64,000 bases of DNA from Paenibacillus xylanilyticus (GTDB lineage Bacteria > Bacillota > Bacilli > Paenibacillales > Paenibacillaceae). The stretch spans positions 3,483,001 to 3,547,000 of the forward strand of contig NZ_CP044310.1 of NCBI RefSeq assembly GCF_009664365.1, written 5' to 3'. Shown here one piece after another: positions 1 to 8,443 of this stretch. Position 1 is the stretch's first letter. Each line of letters begins with the position of its first letter. The translations under genes were made by a program, and so were the position numbers. Below the pieces are notes generated by a model that worked only from the letters and a program-made list of their open reading frames with translations, did not search any database and had not been told where the DNA came from.

Positions 1-466
1 TGGCATTTATTCCCGCTCCGAACCAGATCACTATGATTGGTGCTACCGCCACGACCGGAATAGTCTGTAGGATAATAGCGTAGGGATATACGCTTTTTTC
101 TACCGTTTTGGACAGGGCCAGTAGAATGGCCAATGAAATACCGAGCACGACACTGATCGTAAAGCCAATCAAAGCCTCCACAATGGTTGTGCTTACCGAC
201 GTAATCAGATTCGCGCTGTTCTCAGCAGCGGCTGCGGCAATATCGGATGGCTTGGGCAAGATATATGGGGGCATTCCGAGTATCCGCACGATTAATTCCC
301 ATCCACCGATAAACAGGACAAACACGACGATTGGCGGCAGAATTTTTTTCATCAGTCCAATGACTGGACTCTCTTCTGCCGGATGATGGCTGCGGGCATT
401 GTCCTTCCCAGAAGCTCGGATACCTGGTGTCGTTTCAACGGCTGGATTAGCTACCATCTCTTCCAT
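1..466 (-). CDS. ABC transporter permease, NitT/TauT/SsuC type (partial, 3' end off the left edge)
   Basis: The frame runs from an ATG at 466 to the window edge with no stop, so the C-terminal half is missing. After a polar N-terminus of about 35 residues there is a hydrophobic segment (KKILPPIVVFVLFIGGWELI), then a region typical of SsuC/TauC-like inner-membrane permeases: the PPYILPKPSDI stretch, a helix with TTIVEALIGF, and the segment VEKSVYPYAIILQTIPVVAV just before the usual EAA loop. It would form the membrane channel for the ATPase whose stop codon lies 30 bp upstream, so the two are one operon. Family is clear. Substrate (sulfonate, nitrate-like, pyrimidine or purine compound) cannot be read from the sequence; the divergent PucR gene hints at a nitrogen-rich compound. 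Confidence 0.88.
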   Translation of the reverse strand, partial: MEEMVANPAVETTPGIRASGKDNARSHHPAEESPVIGLMKKILPPIVVFVLFIGGWELIVRILGMPPYILPKPSDIAAAAAENSANLITSVSTTIVEALIGFTISVVLGISLAILLALSKTVEKSVYPYAIILQTIPVVAVAPIIVIWFGAGINA

Positions 467-496
467 GTTGCTTCCCACTCCTCTCATATCTGGCTA

Positions 497-1294
497 TCAA
501 TGATTCAGTACATTGGACACGCTGCGTACATATTCACCGAATTCAGGCTGGGTCCGGAATTCATCATCCCTCGGATAGGCAAACGGAATATCAATGAAAT
601 CCGAAATTTTACCGGGACGAGGCGTCATCACTACGACTTTTGTTGATAGGAACACACTTTCGAACACGTTATGCGTAATGAACAGAACCGACATCTTCTT
701 GTCCTGTTCCCAAATATTTAGCAATTCATTCTGCAGCGTCTGCCTGGTAATTTCATCAAGGGCGCCAAACGGTTCGTCCATTAACAGCAGCTTGGGACGG
801 GATATCAACGCTCGTGCAATGGATACTCTCATCTTCATTCCGCCCGACAGCTCTCGGGGCAGCACCTTCATATAATCCTTCAGGCCTACCAGCTCTAGAA
901 CCCGCTCCCCTTCGGTAATTCGCTCCTTTTTGGATACGCCACGCAAAGTAAGAGGCATGGTGACATTATCAATCAGCTTGGCCCACGGGAGCAGGGTATG
1001 CTCCTGAAATACAAAGGCAATTTCATTCTGTTTACGTGCTTCCTTTGGGGAAGTACCCAGCACGGTCAGATGACCGGAGGTCGGTTCCGTCAAACCGGCA
1101 ATCATATTGAAAATAGTAGATTTCCCGCAACCGGAAGGACCGACAAAACATAGAAATTCTCCTTCCCCCACATGCAGATTCGCATGCTGCACAGCTACAG
1201 TGCCATTGGGGTAGATTTTGCCGACATCATCGATTACAAGCATGGAACGGCTGTCCTTTTGGGCCGCTGCCTGTTGATTTTGGGTGAGCTGCAT
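497..1294 (-). CDS. ABC transporter ATP-binding protein, NitT/TauT/SsuB type
   Basis: Nucleotide-binding subunit of an importer, 265 aa from the chosen start. It shows Walker A GPSGCGKST (about residues 52-60), a Q-loop in VFQEHTLLPW, signature LSGGM, Walker B LLLMDEP, D-loop FGALDE and the switch histidine in FITHNV. The motif spacing and the C-terminal RPGKISDFIDI stretch are those of the SsuB/TauB/NrtD branch. The frame is open further upstream, but the ATG at 1294 is preferred because GAGGGG lies 8 nt upstream; the upstream ATG has no ribosome site. It is followed 30 bp later by its permease. No binding-protein gene is in view; it is probably beyond the left edge. Confidence 0.92.
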   Translation of the reverse strand: MQLTQNQQAAAQKDSRSMLVIDDVGKIYPNGTVAVQHANLHVGEGEFLCFVGPSGCGKSTIFNMIAGLTEPTSGHLTVLGTSPKEARKQNEIAFVFQEHTLLPWAKLIDNVTMPLTLRGVSKKERITEGERVLELVGLKDYMKVLPRELSGGMKMRVSIARALISRPKLLLMDEPFGALDEITRQTLQNELLNIWEQDKKMSVLFITHNVFESVFLSTKVVVMTPRPGKISDFIDIPFAYPRDDEFRTQPEFGEYVRSVSNVLNH

Positions 1295-1343
1295 CTGAAT
1301 CCCCTCTTCTCTTTGAAGTTGTGTCCTATCATATAGCCAAAAA

Positions 1344-1459
1344 ATATGCATGTAAATATTCCTGACACAATTTTGGTTTTTTATCTAATGGTATACGCTT
1401 TACGTTGGTTCAAAAACAGAAAATCCTAGCTTATCGGTCAACTTATATGACATGCATAT
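1344..1459. promoter_or_regulatory. Inverted 10-bp repeats in the pucR/ABC divergent region (candidate operators)
   Basis: ATATGCATGT at 1344-1353 and its exact reverse complement ACATGCATAT at 1450-1459 lie in the region between the divergent ABC operon and the PucR gene. Each is itself centred on the palindrome ATGCAT. The second copy ends 11 bp before the -35 element of the pucR promoter; the first lies about 50 bp upstream of the ABC ATPase start. The positions suit a local regulator controlling both directions; that this is PucR is inference. Confidence 0.4.
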
Positions 1460-1470
1460 AACAAAAGGGA

Positions 1471-1500
1471 TTGCAGGAATTCAACAAAACCCTATATAAT
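1471..1500 (+). promoter_or_regulatory. Predicted sigma-A promoter of the PucR-family gene
   Basis: TTGCAG (1471-1476) and a perfect TATAAT (1495-1500) are separated by 18 bp, about 65 bp before the start codon of the downstream gene. Confidence 0.6.
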
Positions 1501-1567
1501 TGCTTAAAAAGTGACGTGGTGTCCGGTACCTGATTCAGATATGTATCGTTTAGGAGGATGGATTGAC

Positions 1568-3166
1568 ATGCATTTAACTATAGAAGATGCGTTGGCGGTG
1601 TACCCGTTATCGGAAGGCAAGTTGGCCGCAGGCAAAAAAGGAATTTCTCGAACGATCAGCTCCATCAATTTGATGGATGCGCCGGATGTGATCAACTGGA
1701 TGAAAGAAGGGGAGCTCTTGTTGACTACAGCTTATGCGATTAGGGATTCACCCGAGGATTTTGTTAATTTGCTGCAAAAGCTGAATGAACGTGGAGCCTC
1801 CGGGCTTGGCATCAAGCTTGGTCGATACTGGGCAGAAATACCAGAGATAGCTCTGCTGGAAGCTGATCGGCTGGGCTTGCCCCTAATTGAGCTTCCCTTT
1901 CAATTCACCTTCTCCGAGCAGATCACCGCTCTCTACCAATCCGAGTTCCAACGCGATACCCGCCGGCTGAATGAATTGCTTGAAACACAGAAGAAGCTGG
2001 TCGATTTTGCGATGCAGGCCGATGAGTACACCAATTATTTTCAAAGTATCACAAGTATTTTAGGCGTTCCTTTAGCCATCGTTACCTCTGAAGGACAGAC
2101 CTTGTATAACATGACACGTTGTTCCGATATGGAGCTGTTGAGCGATTGGCCCTGGAATCAGGACAATCGGTTTTACAAGTCGGCGAGCAACCTTTTGTAT
2201 CGGGTCCCCCTGCTGAAAAACGGAAAGTCATACGGTTACTTGCTGATACAAACTGAAAATCTGCTGGAAGCACATGAAATGGAGGGCATTTTTCACCAAG
2301 CTGCCGTCATTCTTTCCTATCATCTGGAGGTCATCCAGAATCAGGAGGCTACTGCGGCAGGCAGTCGTCTTGGCATGGCCATGGAACGTTACTTAAAGGG
2401 GAACGCCTCTCTGAAAACGGTGCTCGAATTTGCTGAAGCATTGGGAAGCACATTTTGGACCACACCCTACGTATGCATGGTATCTTCCACAAGAGCGGAT
2501 GCTTGGGACCATGAAAATCAGAGGCGCAAACTGAGGGAGATTCAGAACAGGCTTCAGGACCATCCCAAAACGTCCTCCTTGGAATCCCATCATTTTTATG
2601 TGATGAACCGCATATATTCACTCTTCCCCCTTCTAGAAGAAGAGGCCAAGGATCGAAGGAAGTATGAGGATTCGGTACGTTTGTATGCTGATTTGATGCA
2701 TTCATGGGAGCACGGAACAAGGACATGTTTTATCAGTAAAGTGAGAACGGGCATAGAGGAGTTCATCGACGGCTTCCGGGAGTGCGGGGAGGCGGAGAGA
2801 ATCAGTACGGAGCTTGGTTTAAGCGAACCGATTGTCATGTTTGCTGACTTGGAGTTTATTTATCTCTTCAAGCATATTCCGCAGGAGGTTATGGTTCGGT
2901 ATTGCTCTTATTTATTCCGTCCACTCATGGACAAAGAAGAGGAATACACCAGTGAGATGATGCACACACTTGAAGCCTATTTTGCCAACAACGGCCAAGT
3001 GAATGAAACGGCACGAGAGCTATACATCCATCGCAACACCGTACTGTACAGGCTGGAGAAAATTTCGGGGCTGCTGAATCTGGATTTGAAGAATACCGAT
3101 CATCTGCTGCTCTTAAAGCTGGGACTGATGTTTAGGCACTTGATGTCGTCTGAGAGACAAGTTTAA
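1568..3166 (+). CDS. PucR family transcriptional regulator
   Basis: Cytoplasmic DNA-binding regulator of 532 aa. Residues 1-125 match the PucR-type N-terminal ligand domain (opening MHLTIEDAL, with GELLLTT and GIKLGRYW). The last about 60 residues form the PucR C-terminal helix-turn-helix, with NGQVNETARELYIHRNTVLY then RLEKISGLLNLDL. The middle region resembles the GGDEF-like/linker part of CdaR-PucR proteins. The ATG at 1568 follows AGGAGG by 10 nt and is preferred to an earlier in-frame ATG at 1511. PucR proteins usually activate purine, allantoin or related nitrogen-compound catabolism; divergence from a NitT/TauT-type importer suggests it controls that transporter. Confidence 0.9.
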   Translation: MHLTIEDALAVYPLSEGKLAAGKKGISRTISSINLMDAPDVINWMKEGELLLTTAYAIRDSPEDFVNLLQKLNERGASGLGIKLGRYWAEIPEIALLEADRLGLPLIELPFQFTFSEQITALYQSEFQRDTRRLNELLETQKKLVDFAMQADEYTNYFQSITSILGVPLAIVTSEGQTLYNMTRCSDMELLSDWPWNQDNRFYKSASNLLYRVPLLKNGKSYGYLLIQTENLLEAHEMEGIFHQAAVILSYHLEVIQNQEATAAGSRLGMAMERYLKGNASLKTVLEFAEALGSTFWTTPYVCMVSSTRADAWDHENQRRKLREIQNRLQDHPKTSSLESHHFYVMNRIYSLFPLLEEEAKDRRKYEDSVRLYADLMHSWEHGTRTCFISKVRTGIEEFIDGFRECGEAERISTELGLSEPIVMFADLEFIYLFKHIPQEVMVRYCSYLFRPLMDKEEEYTSEMMHTLEAYFANNGQVNETARELYIHRNTVLYRLEKISGLLNLDLKNTDHLLLLKLGLMFRHLMSSERQV

Positions 3167-3206
3167 AAAAGGTCAATTGTCGTCGCGCGCTCTATTCCAC
3201 CCCAAT

Positions 3207-3240
3207 AAAAAAACCTCAGCAGGTTTACCGAGCTGAGGTT
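3207..3240 (-). terminator. Intrinsic terminator, minus strand
   Basis: The 9-bp stem AACCTCAGC/GCTGAGGTT (3212-3220 and 3232-3240) is followed on the minus strand by a run of seven T. It would end the transcript of the small peptide gene at 3372-3518. There is no T run on the plus side, so it is a poor terminator for the PucR gene. Confidence 0.7.
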
Positions 3241-3371
3241 AATAAATTCACCATACTTGTTCATTTTTATCTTTAGCTGCTGCCACTCTAGTGTCTTTTG
3301 ATTCCGCCTGGATTTCGCATCAGGTGCTTCGAATACTCCCTAATTGACGACTAGAGCCGTACCTAACTAAT

Positions 3372-3518
3372 TCATTTAATAACTTCCACCTTTTTATCCC
3401 CTGCTGTTTTTGCTACCTCTAACGTTGTATGACCTTGGATCGCGACGATCACGCCTGCAGCCAGCATAGAAACGATTAAAGCTGCGCTGAGAGTTGTGGA
3501 CATTTTCTTCTTGACCAT
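3372..3518 (-). CDS. Small exported or membrane peptide, 48 aa
   Basis: The ORF starts at an ATG (3518) 7 nt after GGAGG; a second in-frame ATG at 3524 is too close to the ribosome site. The peptide has a basic start (MVKKK), a hydrophobic stretch (residues 8-28, including AALIVSMLAAGVIVAI) and a polar C-tail ending KKVEVIK. This is the layout of an exported peptide or a single-helix membrane peptide. It has its own good promoter (-10 at 3647), a leader of about 120 nt and a terminator, which supports it being a real gene. The layout is reminiscent of Phr-type pre-pro signalling peptides, but no Rap/RRNPP receptor is nearby and there is no sequence match I can name. Function unknown. Confidence 0.6.
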   Translation of the reverse strand: MVKKKMSTTLSAALIVSMLAAGVIVAIQGHTTLEVAKTAGDKKVEVIK

Positions 3519-3609
3519 AACCATACCTCCGGTATCTATTATGTAATAAGCAATTCAAAATGGACGAGTCGATGTTGACTTCATCATTGCAAATAAGGAA
3601 TTACAATAT

Positions 3610-3674
3610 TTCACTTTTCTTGTGAAGTAAGCCACTTGTTGATTGTATTATAACTCACTGTAAATGATTGTAAA
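3610..3674 (-). promoter_or_regulatory. Promoter and dyad upstream of the 48-aa peptide gene
   Basis: On the minus strand TTTACA (3669-3674) and a perfect TATAAT (3647-3652) are 16 bp apart. Just downstream, inside the predicted leader, lies the dyad TTCAC-N7-GTGAA (3610-3626), a possible operator or small RNA stem. The leader before the start codon is about 120 nt. Confidence 0.6.
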
Positions 3675-4027
3675 GGGATTTTTCTAGGTTTAGATAAACA
3701 AAATATTAGGCTCGGCGAATAAAGCTGTAGACTATAACTCCGTTATTTGGCCTCTTCAGTGAAGCTACATGGCTGAGAGAAGCAACACTTATATTGGCCT
3801 GAAGATAGATGGATATCAACCATTCCTGTGTTTTCATCGCGAGTGCTTTGCGGCATTTTACATATTTGAAGCCAGCGAGTGGTATCAAACCAAGCATTGA
3901 TTGTACGTAAATTCTATCAACTCATGGACCGATGAATGTTCGCTAAAAGTATACTGACCAAGAATGGCGTTCACGCTTGCATCTATACTTAATTCCGCAC
4001 CTGCACTTTAAGCTGCGTTTTTGTTCT
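3675..4027. other. Intergenic region without a convincing gene
   Basis: About 350 bp between the peptide promoter and the MerR gene. A 63-codon minus-strand frame at 3706-3897 lacks a ribosome site and family features. I see no RNA gene or repeat here. Confidence 0.5.
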
Positions 4028-4477
4028 TTATAGATCACCAGCAGAGGATGCGTAAAATACGTCGCTGTGCATATGTTTAATTCGATCCCAGTTAGCGGGA
4101 TTGGTTGTGTCCAGGGAACGGTTCTCCATTATGGCTTGATACAAAGCGGTCTTTTCTTCCAAATGTGCTAAGTGCTGTTTGGCTTCTTCAAACTTAGCAA
4201 GAGCTGCCTCTCTATGCTTCATCATAAGTGTATACCGTTGTGGGATAGTTGAATCTCCTTCGAGACAGTAATCAACATACATTTTAATATTTTCAATCGG
4301 CATCCCGGATTGTTTGAGACATTTGATGCCATGTAACCAGTTGATTGATTCTTCGTCAAACATTCGAATATTATTCTGATTGCGCTGTACACTTGGCACC
4401 AAGCCTTTATCTGTATAAAAGCGAATAGCGTGCTCGGTGAGTCCTGTGATCTGCGCGGCCTCTTTGACGGTATGCAT
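4028..4477 (-). CDS. MerR family transcriptional regulator
   Basis: 149-aa cytoplasmic regulator. Residues 3-22 form the MerR winged helix-turn-helix (VKEAAQITGLTEHAIRFYTD), followed by wing residues NNIRMFDEES and a second helix pair (LHGIKCLKQSGMPIENIKMY). Residues 85-130 form the dimerisation coiled coil. There is no metal-binding cysteine pair, so it belongs with the small-molecule/aldehyde type (AdhR-like) rather than CueR/ZntR. The ATG follows AAGGAGG by 7 nt. It is divergent from an aldo/keto reductase whose promoter carries a MerR-type dyad, so it very likely controls that gene. Confidence 0.9.
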   Translation of the reverse strand: MHTVKEAAQITGLTEHAIRFYTDKGLVPSVQRNQNNIRMFDEESINWLHGIKCLKQSGMPIENIKMYVDYCLEGDSTIPQRYTLMMKHREAALAKFEEAKQHLAHLEEKTALYQAIMENRSLDTTNPANWDRIKHMHSDVFYASSAGDL

Positions 4478-4516
4478 GAGAAGACCTCCTTGAAAAATAT
4501 AAATTCCAGAGTATGC

Positions 4517-4547
4517 TTGCCTTCGTGTAACACGAAGGTGATAGGCT
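4517..4547 (+). promoter_or_regulatory. MerR-type promoter with 19-bp spacer and perfect dyad
   Basis: The -35 TTGCCT (4517-4522) and -10 TAGGCT (4542-4547) are separated by 19 bp. The spacer region carries the perfect dyad CCTTCGTG-TAA-CACGAAGG (4520-4538). Over-long spacers with a centred dyad are the hallmark of MerR-activated promoters, where the regulator untwists the DNA. It points toward the aldo/keto reductase, leaving a leader of about 95 nt. Confidence 0.82.
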
Positions 4548-4608
4548 CATTGTAATGCAACTCGACCACGAAGGTAAACCCTGTTGAGGTGCCCGAATTC
4601 GAATCTAG

Positions 4609-5499
<891 letters not shown>

Positions 5500-5514
5500 A
5501 CCCTATTGTAATGT

Positions 5515-5557
5515 GCAAAAAGAATGTCGATCTGTCAGATCAACATTCTTCGTTTTT
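5515..5557. terminator. Bidirectional intrinsic terminator
   Basis: A long stem with outer arms AAGAATGT/ACATTCTT and inner arms GATCT/AGATC (5520-5550) is followed by TTTTT on the plus strand and flanked by AAAAA on the other side. It serves the aldo/keto reductase (plus) and the convergent MarR unit (minus). Confidence 0.8.
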
Positions 5558-5587
5558 CTTATCCATCCGATTCAAAAGCAGACTATC

Positions 5588-5740
5588 TCAGGACTCGTAA
5601 TTGAAGCATTCTACATCCATATAACCTTGTTGTGTTTTGAGATTCAAGTTGTATAACCCAATTCGGTCTCCCTGATCGTGTCCCCATCCCAATGGATAGA
5701 CTTCACCCAGGTTATTGAAATTTTCGCCATCCAGGCTGTA
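5588..5740 (-). pseudogene. Remnant of a GH43-type glycoside hydrolase C-terminal domain
   Basis: Directly after, and in frame with, the MarR stop codon there are 50 sense codons ending in TGA at 5588. They read YSLDGENFNNLGEVYPLGWG, then GDRIGLYNLN and GYMDVECFNYE. This matches the last strands of the concanavalin-like C-terminal domain of GH43 beta-xylosidase-type enzymes (pattern GxRxGLYNxN...GYxDVxxFxYE). There is no start codon or ribosome site, and the catalytic propeller is absent. It looks like the tail of a deleted gene whose upstream part was replaced by the MarR gene. Family assignment is from memory of the motif. Confidence 0.6.
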
Positions 5741-6160
5741 TTAACCGACGGTCCCCATATTCGTTACTAACTTTTCTAGTTTATCAGCGTCATCCATCGT
5801 TAACGAATGGAACTGAGTATCAGCCAAGCTATACAGATTGGGAAGTATACAATCGATTACGTGTCTGCCTTTTTCGGTTAGTTGTACGAATATCACCCGA
5901 CGATCCGAATGACAAGGGATTCGAGTTAGCAGCTTTTTATTCTCCAATTTATCCAAGATATACGTCAAAGCACCACTAGTCAAAGAAACATGTTGAGAAA
6001 TCTGTTGAATTGCCTGTTTCTCTTCATGTTCAAGCGATACTAACACAGAAAGTTCCGTGAAATTGAGATCTGCTTTCTTTAACTCGCTCCGAAATTGGTC
6101 CTGAATCATTTTTGACATTTGAATGAAATGAAGACATGCTTGATATCGAAAATTATTCAT
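5741..6160 (-). CDS. MarR family transcriptional regulator
   Basis: 139-aa winged-helix regulator. It has an N-terminal dimer helix, the recognition region QQISQHVSLTSGALTYILDK and the wing with the family DRR signature (LTRIPCHSDRRVIFVQLTEKG), then C-terminal dimerisation helices. Length is normal for MarR. It is a single gene with no adjacent partner of its own, so the target is unknown. The stop codon is immediately followed in frame by a GH43-like remnant, which suggests the gene's 3' end coincides with an old recombination junction. No strong Shine-Dalgarno precedes the ATG. Confidence 0.88.
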   Translation of the reverse strand: MNNFRYQACLHFIQMSKMIQDQFRSELKKADLNFTELSVLVSLEHEEKQAIQQISQHVSLTSGALTYILDKLENKKLLTRIPCHSDRRVIFVQLTEKGRHVIDCILPNLYSLADTQFHSLTMDDADKLEKLVTNMGTVG

Positions 6161-6386
6161 GGTTTCTCACTCCACTTTATATATCTCAGTTTTAAGATTC
6201 TTTATTTAGATATTACTTGTTCTATGTACTTTTGTCAATTTAAGACCAAGCTCAGGATCAACATTTCTTGTTACTGATACGTATAAAAGCCTCCATATTC
6301 AATCACCTGGAATGCTAGTTAAACGCAAAAAAACCTCCCAGGCTTCAAAGAGCTCGGTTCGGTTTTTATTCACAGCATGATGACAG

Positions 6387-7403
6387 CTATCTCAGTCCAA
6401 CATCTATAAAACGATTGCCGATGGTTTCGGGAAATGCCTGCTTAATAGCATCAATGGCTCGTTGTTCCGTTTCTCTCGCTTGATGGAGTAGCGCTATCAC
6501 AGACTGTACACACTCCGGTTCTTTGACATCCCATAAATCACATTGATCAACCCAACGAATCATCTCCATATAAAGATCTGACAAAGATCTATATTCTTGT
6601 ATGACCTGAGCCATCTGGTCAGAGAGGTATCCGAGACCTGCAACATAGCTGGCCATAATTTCTCTTGATCTGCAATAATATCGGAGAACTGCAGCAGCTT
6701 GCCTCGGATCATAAACACTTGTTTCCAGTGCTGAAGCCATGACAGAATATGCAGCAGAGCCGCAGGCGTAATCCTGAGATGGCAGCATGTAATCATGGAT
6801 TTCCCATTTGTAGACGGCCTGAATCAACGATTCCTTGCAGACCTCCCACAAATCTACCGCTCTACAGGATTCAAGCACTTGATAATACCAATAAGGCGTT
6901 CTATTTCTCCCAAAAGAATCGTAAGGCAAACGAGTAACGTCTTGGCCTTCGCTGTTACAGAGGAGCAAAACCTGCTCCACATCATCATACCCGGCAGCAA
7001 TAACAAATTGGTCATGCCATACTATGACCCCTACACCCCGATCAATGGATGTCTTAATGTCCACCAATGCCTGTTTTTGATACAGGGGAAACGTCGGTGC
7101 AAATGAAAAGCCAGCTGCCTGACTGACCGTTACTCCAATAAAATCAACAGCTACAAAATTCTCTGCCATCCAGTTATAGGCTGAGATTGATTCTTCGGTC
7201 AGACGCCGATCTACGACCAATCGAAATACTGTTGCTGTCATGCCCGCAATCATGTGAAGCGGTAATTCCGTCCACTTCTTATGTATTAAAATGCGGTGCA
7301 TCACATCTGCATAGGAACCCTTGCTGCTACTTATAATGTTTGCATCCTTAGAATGCTGGGCTTGATCCGATTGAATCAGGTCCAGATAAACTTGTTTTGC
7401 CAT
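6387..7403 (-). CDS. Uncharacterised BtrH/C39-like protein, paralogue A
   Basis: 338-aa soluble protein of unknown function, third gene of a three-gene operon and clearly homologous to the gene just upstream. Shared landmarks are a helical start, an (H/D)RRL motif, GVGVIVWHDQFVIAAGYDD (the GVI...GYDD strand pair seen in C39-like and BtrH N-terminal domains), LPYDSFGRNRTPYWYYQ, and a C-terminal helical half with AVLRYYCRSREI. There is no signal peptide or membrane segment. The usual catalytic Cys near the N-terminus is not evident, so if it has this fold it may be a binding or acyl-handling protein rather than a protease. ATG after GGAGGAAGGATC. Confidence 0.7.
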   Translation of the reverse strand: MAKQVYLDLIQSDQAQHSKDANIISSSKGSYADVMHRILIHKKWTELPLHMIAGMTATVFRLVVDRRLTEESISAYNWMAENFVAVDFIGVTVSQAAGFSFAPTFPLYQKQALVDIKTSIDRGVGVIVWHDQFVIAAGYDDVEQVLLLCNSEGQDVTRLPYDSFGRNRTPYWYYQVLESCRAVDLWEVCKESLIQAVYKWEIHDYMLPSQDYACGSAAYSVMASALETSVYDPRQAAAVLRYYCRSREIMASYVAGLGYLSDQMAQVIQEYRSLSDLYMEMIRWVDQCDLWDVKEPECVQSVIALLHQARETEQRAIDAIKQAFPETIGNRFIDVGLR

Positions 7404-7421
7404 GATCCTTCCTCCCTCTGT

Positions 7422-8420
7422 CTATCTTGGCGAGTGCGCTCCCCATCGTGGTACAGTTGAGCGCTTACGATCAGGGAATTTTAAGGATATGATGCGAAAA
7501 AAATGGACCGCTTGCTCTTCTAGTGTTTTCGCTTCCATTAGAACCTGTGCCAGTTTGTCCGCTGCATCCAGCTCCAGAGTCCATTTGTCCTCCTGCTGAC
7601 TCATAAATCCCCTCATCTGGTGAATTAACCTTCCAAGCTGGTCATAACATGAATAAGCTTGGTCCAGCTCATCCCATATGCCTTGCATATCCTGCAGGTA
7701 CAATCGGATTTCATTTCGAGACTGACAATAAGATTCTAAAAGATACGTTGCCCCTGATGAATCATAATCTCCACTTCGTAGAGCTTGCACCCATACGTCA
7801 TATGCCAATCGGCCAGAAGCGATGTTTTGGTCTGGTAATAGTCGATAAGGGATATCCCAATCCTCGATAGCAAGTCGCAAGGATTCCAACAACATATCCT
7901 GTTTGGGTATTGGAATCTGCTCACCAAAGATCTGACAATACCAGAAACCTGTGAAGTTTAGCCCGAAATTGTCATATAGCAAAATCTGAGGCTCCTTACT
8001 CCACCTATCTTGTAAGTAAAAGATACCATCGTTGTCATCATATCCATGGATAACCCCGAACTCCGGAATCCAATAGATTACTCCTTTTCCCTCGTCCAGA
8101 CTTCGCTTCACCCATTGCACTGCATCCATCTGATAATAATCGAATGTAGAATGTCGCGTACGTCCTCCATCCCAGATCGTGAATATTCCCAGGTTGTCGA
8201 TTCCAGGGCGGTGCGCTTCTCCCCATTGTCCATACGCCGTTACCGACATGGGAAGAAGCCTGCGATGCACCGAAAGTTTAAAGGCCATTCCCGTATACCC
8301 GGAGAGCAAATATTTTGCACCTTGAAACTGACCAGTATGGGTCAATATGGCATGCAGACTATCCACAAATGATTTGGACTCTCGTTTTACCACCAGGTTG
8401 TTTAACTGTACTTCGGCCAA
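7422..8420 (-). CDS. Uncharacterised BtrH/C39-like protein, paralogue B
   Basis: About 332 aa from the TTG at 8420. This start is preferred to the ATG at 8438 because GGAGGGAGA lies 9-11 nt before it and the resulting N-terminus (MAEVQLNNLVV) aligns with paralogue A (MAKQVYLDLIQ). Shared motifs are SVHRRL, GKGVIYWIPEFGVIHGYDD, LLYDNFGLNFTGFWYCQ and YLLESYCQSRNEI. The positions of the conserved His/Tyr/Asp in the GYDD region suggest the papain-like C39/BtrH fold, but the nucleophilic Cys is missing. The gene follows the WYL regulator closely and precedes paralogue A by 18 bp. Function unknown. Confidence 0.7.
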   Translation of the reverse strand: MAEVQLNNLVVKRESKSFVDSLHAILTHTGQFQGAKYLLSGYTGMAFKLSVHRRLLPMSVTAYGQWGEAHRPGIDNLGIFTIWDGGRTRHSTFDYYQMDAVQWVKRSLDEGKGVIYWIPEFGVIHGYDDNDGIFYLQDRWSKEPQILLYDNFGLNFTGFWYCQIFGEQIPIPKQDMLLESLRLAIEDWDIPYRLLPDQNIASGRLAYDVWVQALRSGDYDSSGATYLLESYCQSRNEIRLYLQDMQGIWDELDQAYSCYDQLGRLIHQMRGFMSQQEDKWTLELDAADKLAQVLMEAKTLEEQAVHFFRIISLKFPDRKRSTVPRWGAHSPR

Positions 8421-8443
8421 GATAAGATCTCCCTCCATGGTCT

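Noticed and set aside
3706-3897. 63-codon minus-strand frame
   Set aside because: No ribosome site, no domain features, AT-rich intergenic composition.
6327-6370. AAAAACC...GGTTTTT hairpin after the BtrH-like paralogue A
   Set aside because: Outer arms pair but the inner part does not; too weak to call as a terminator with confidence.
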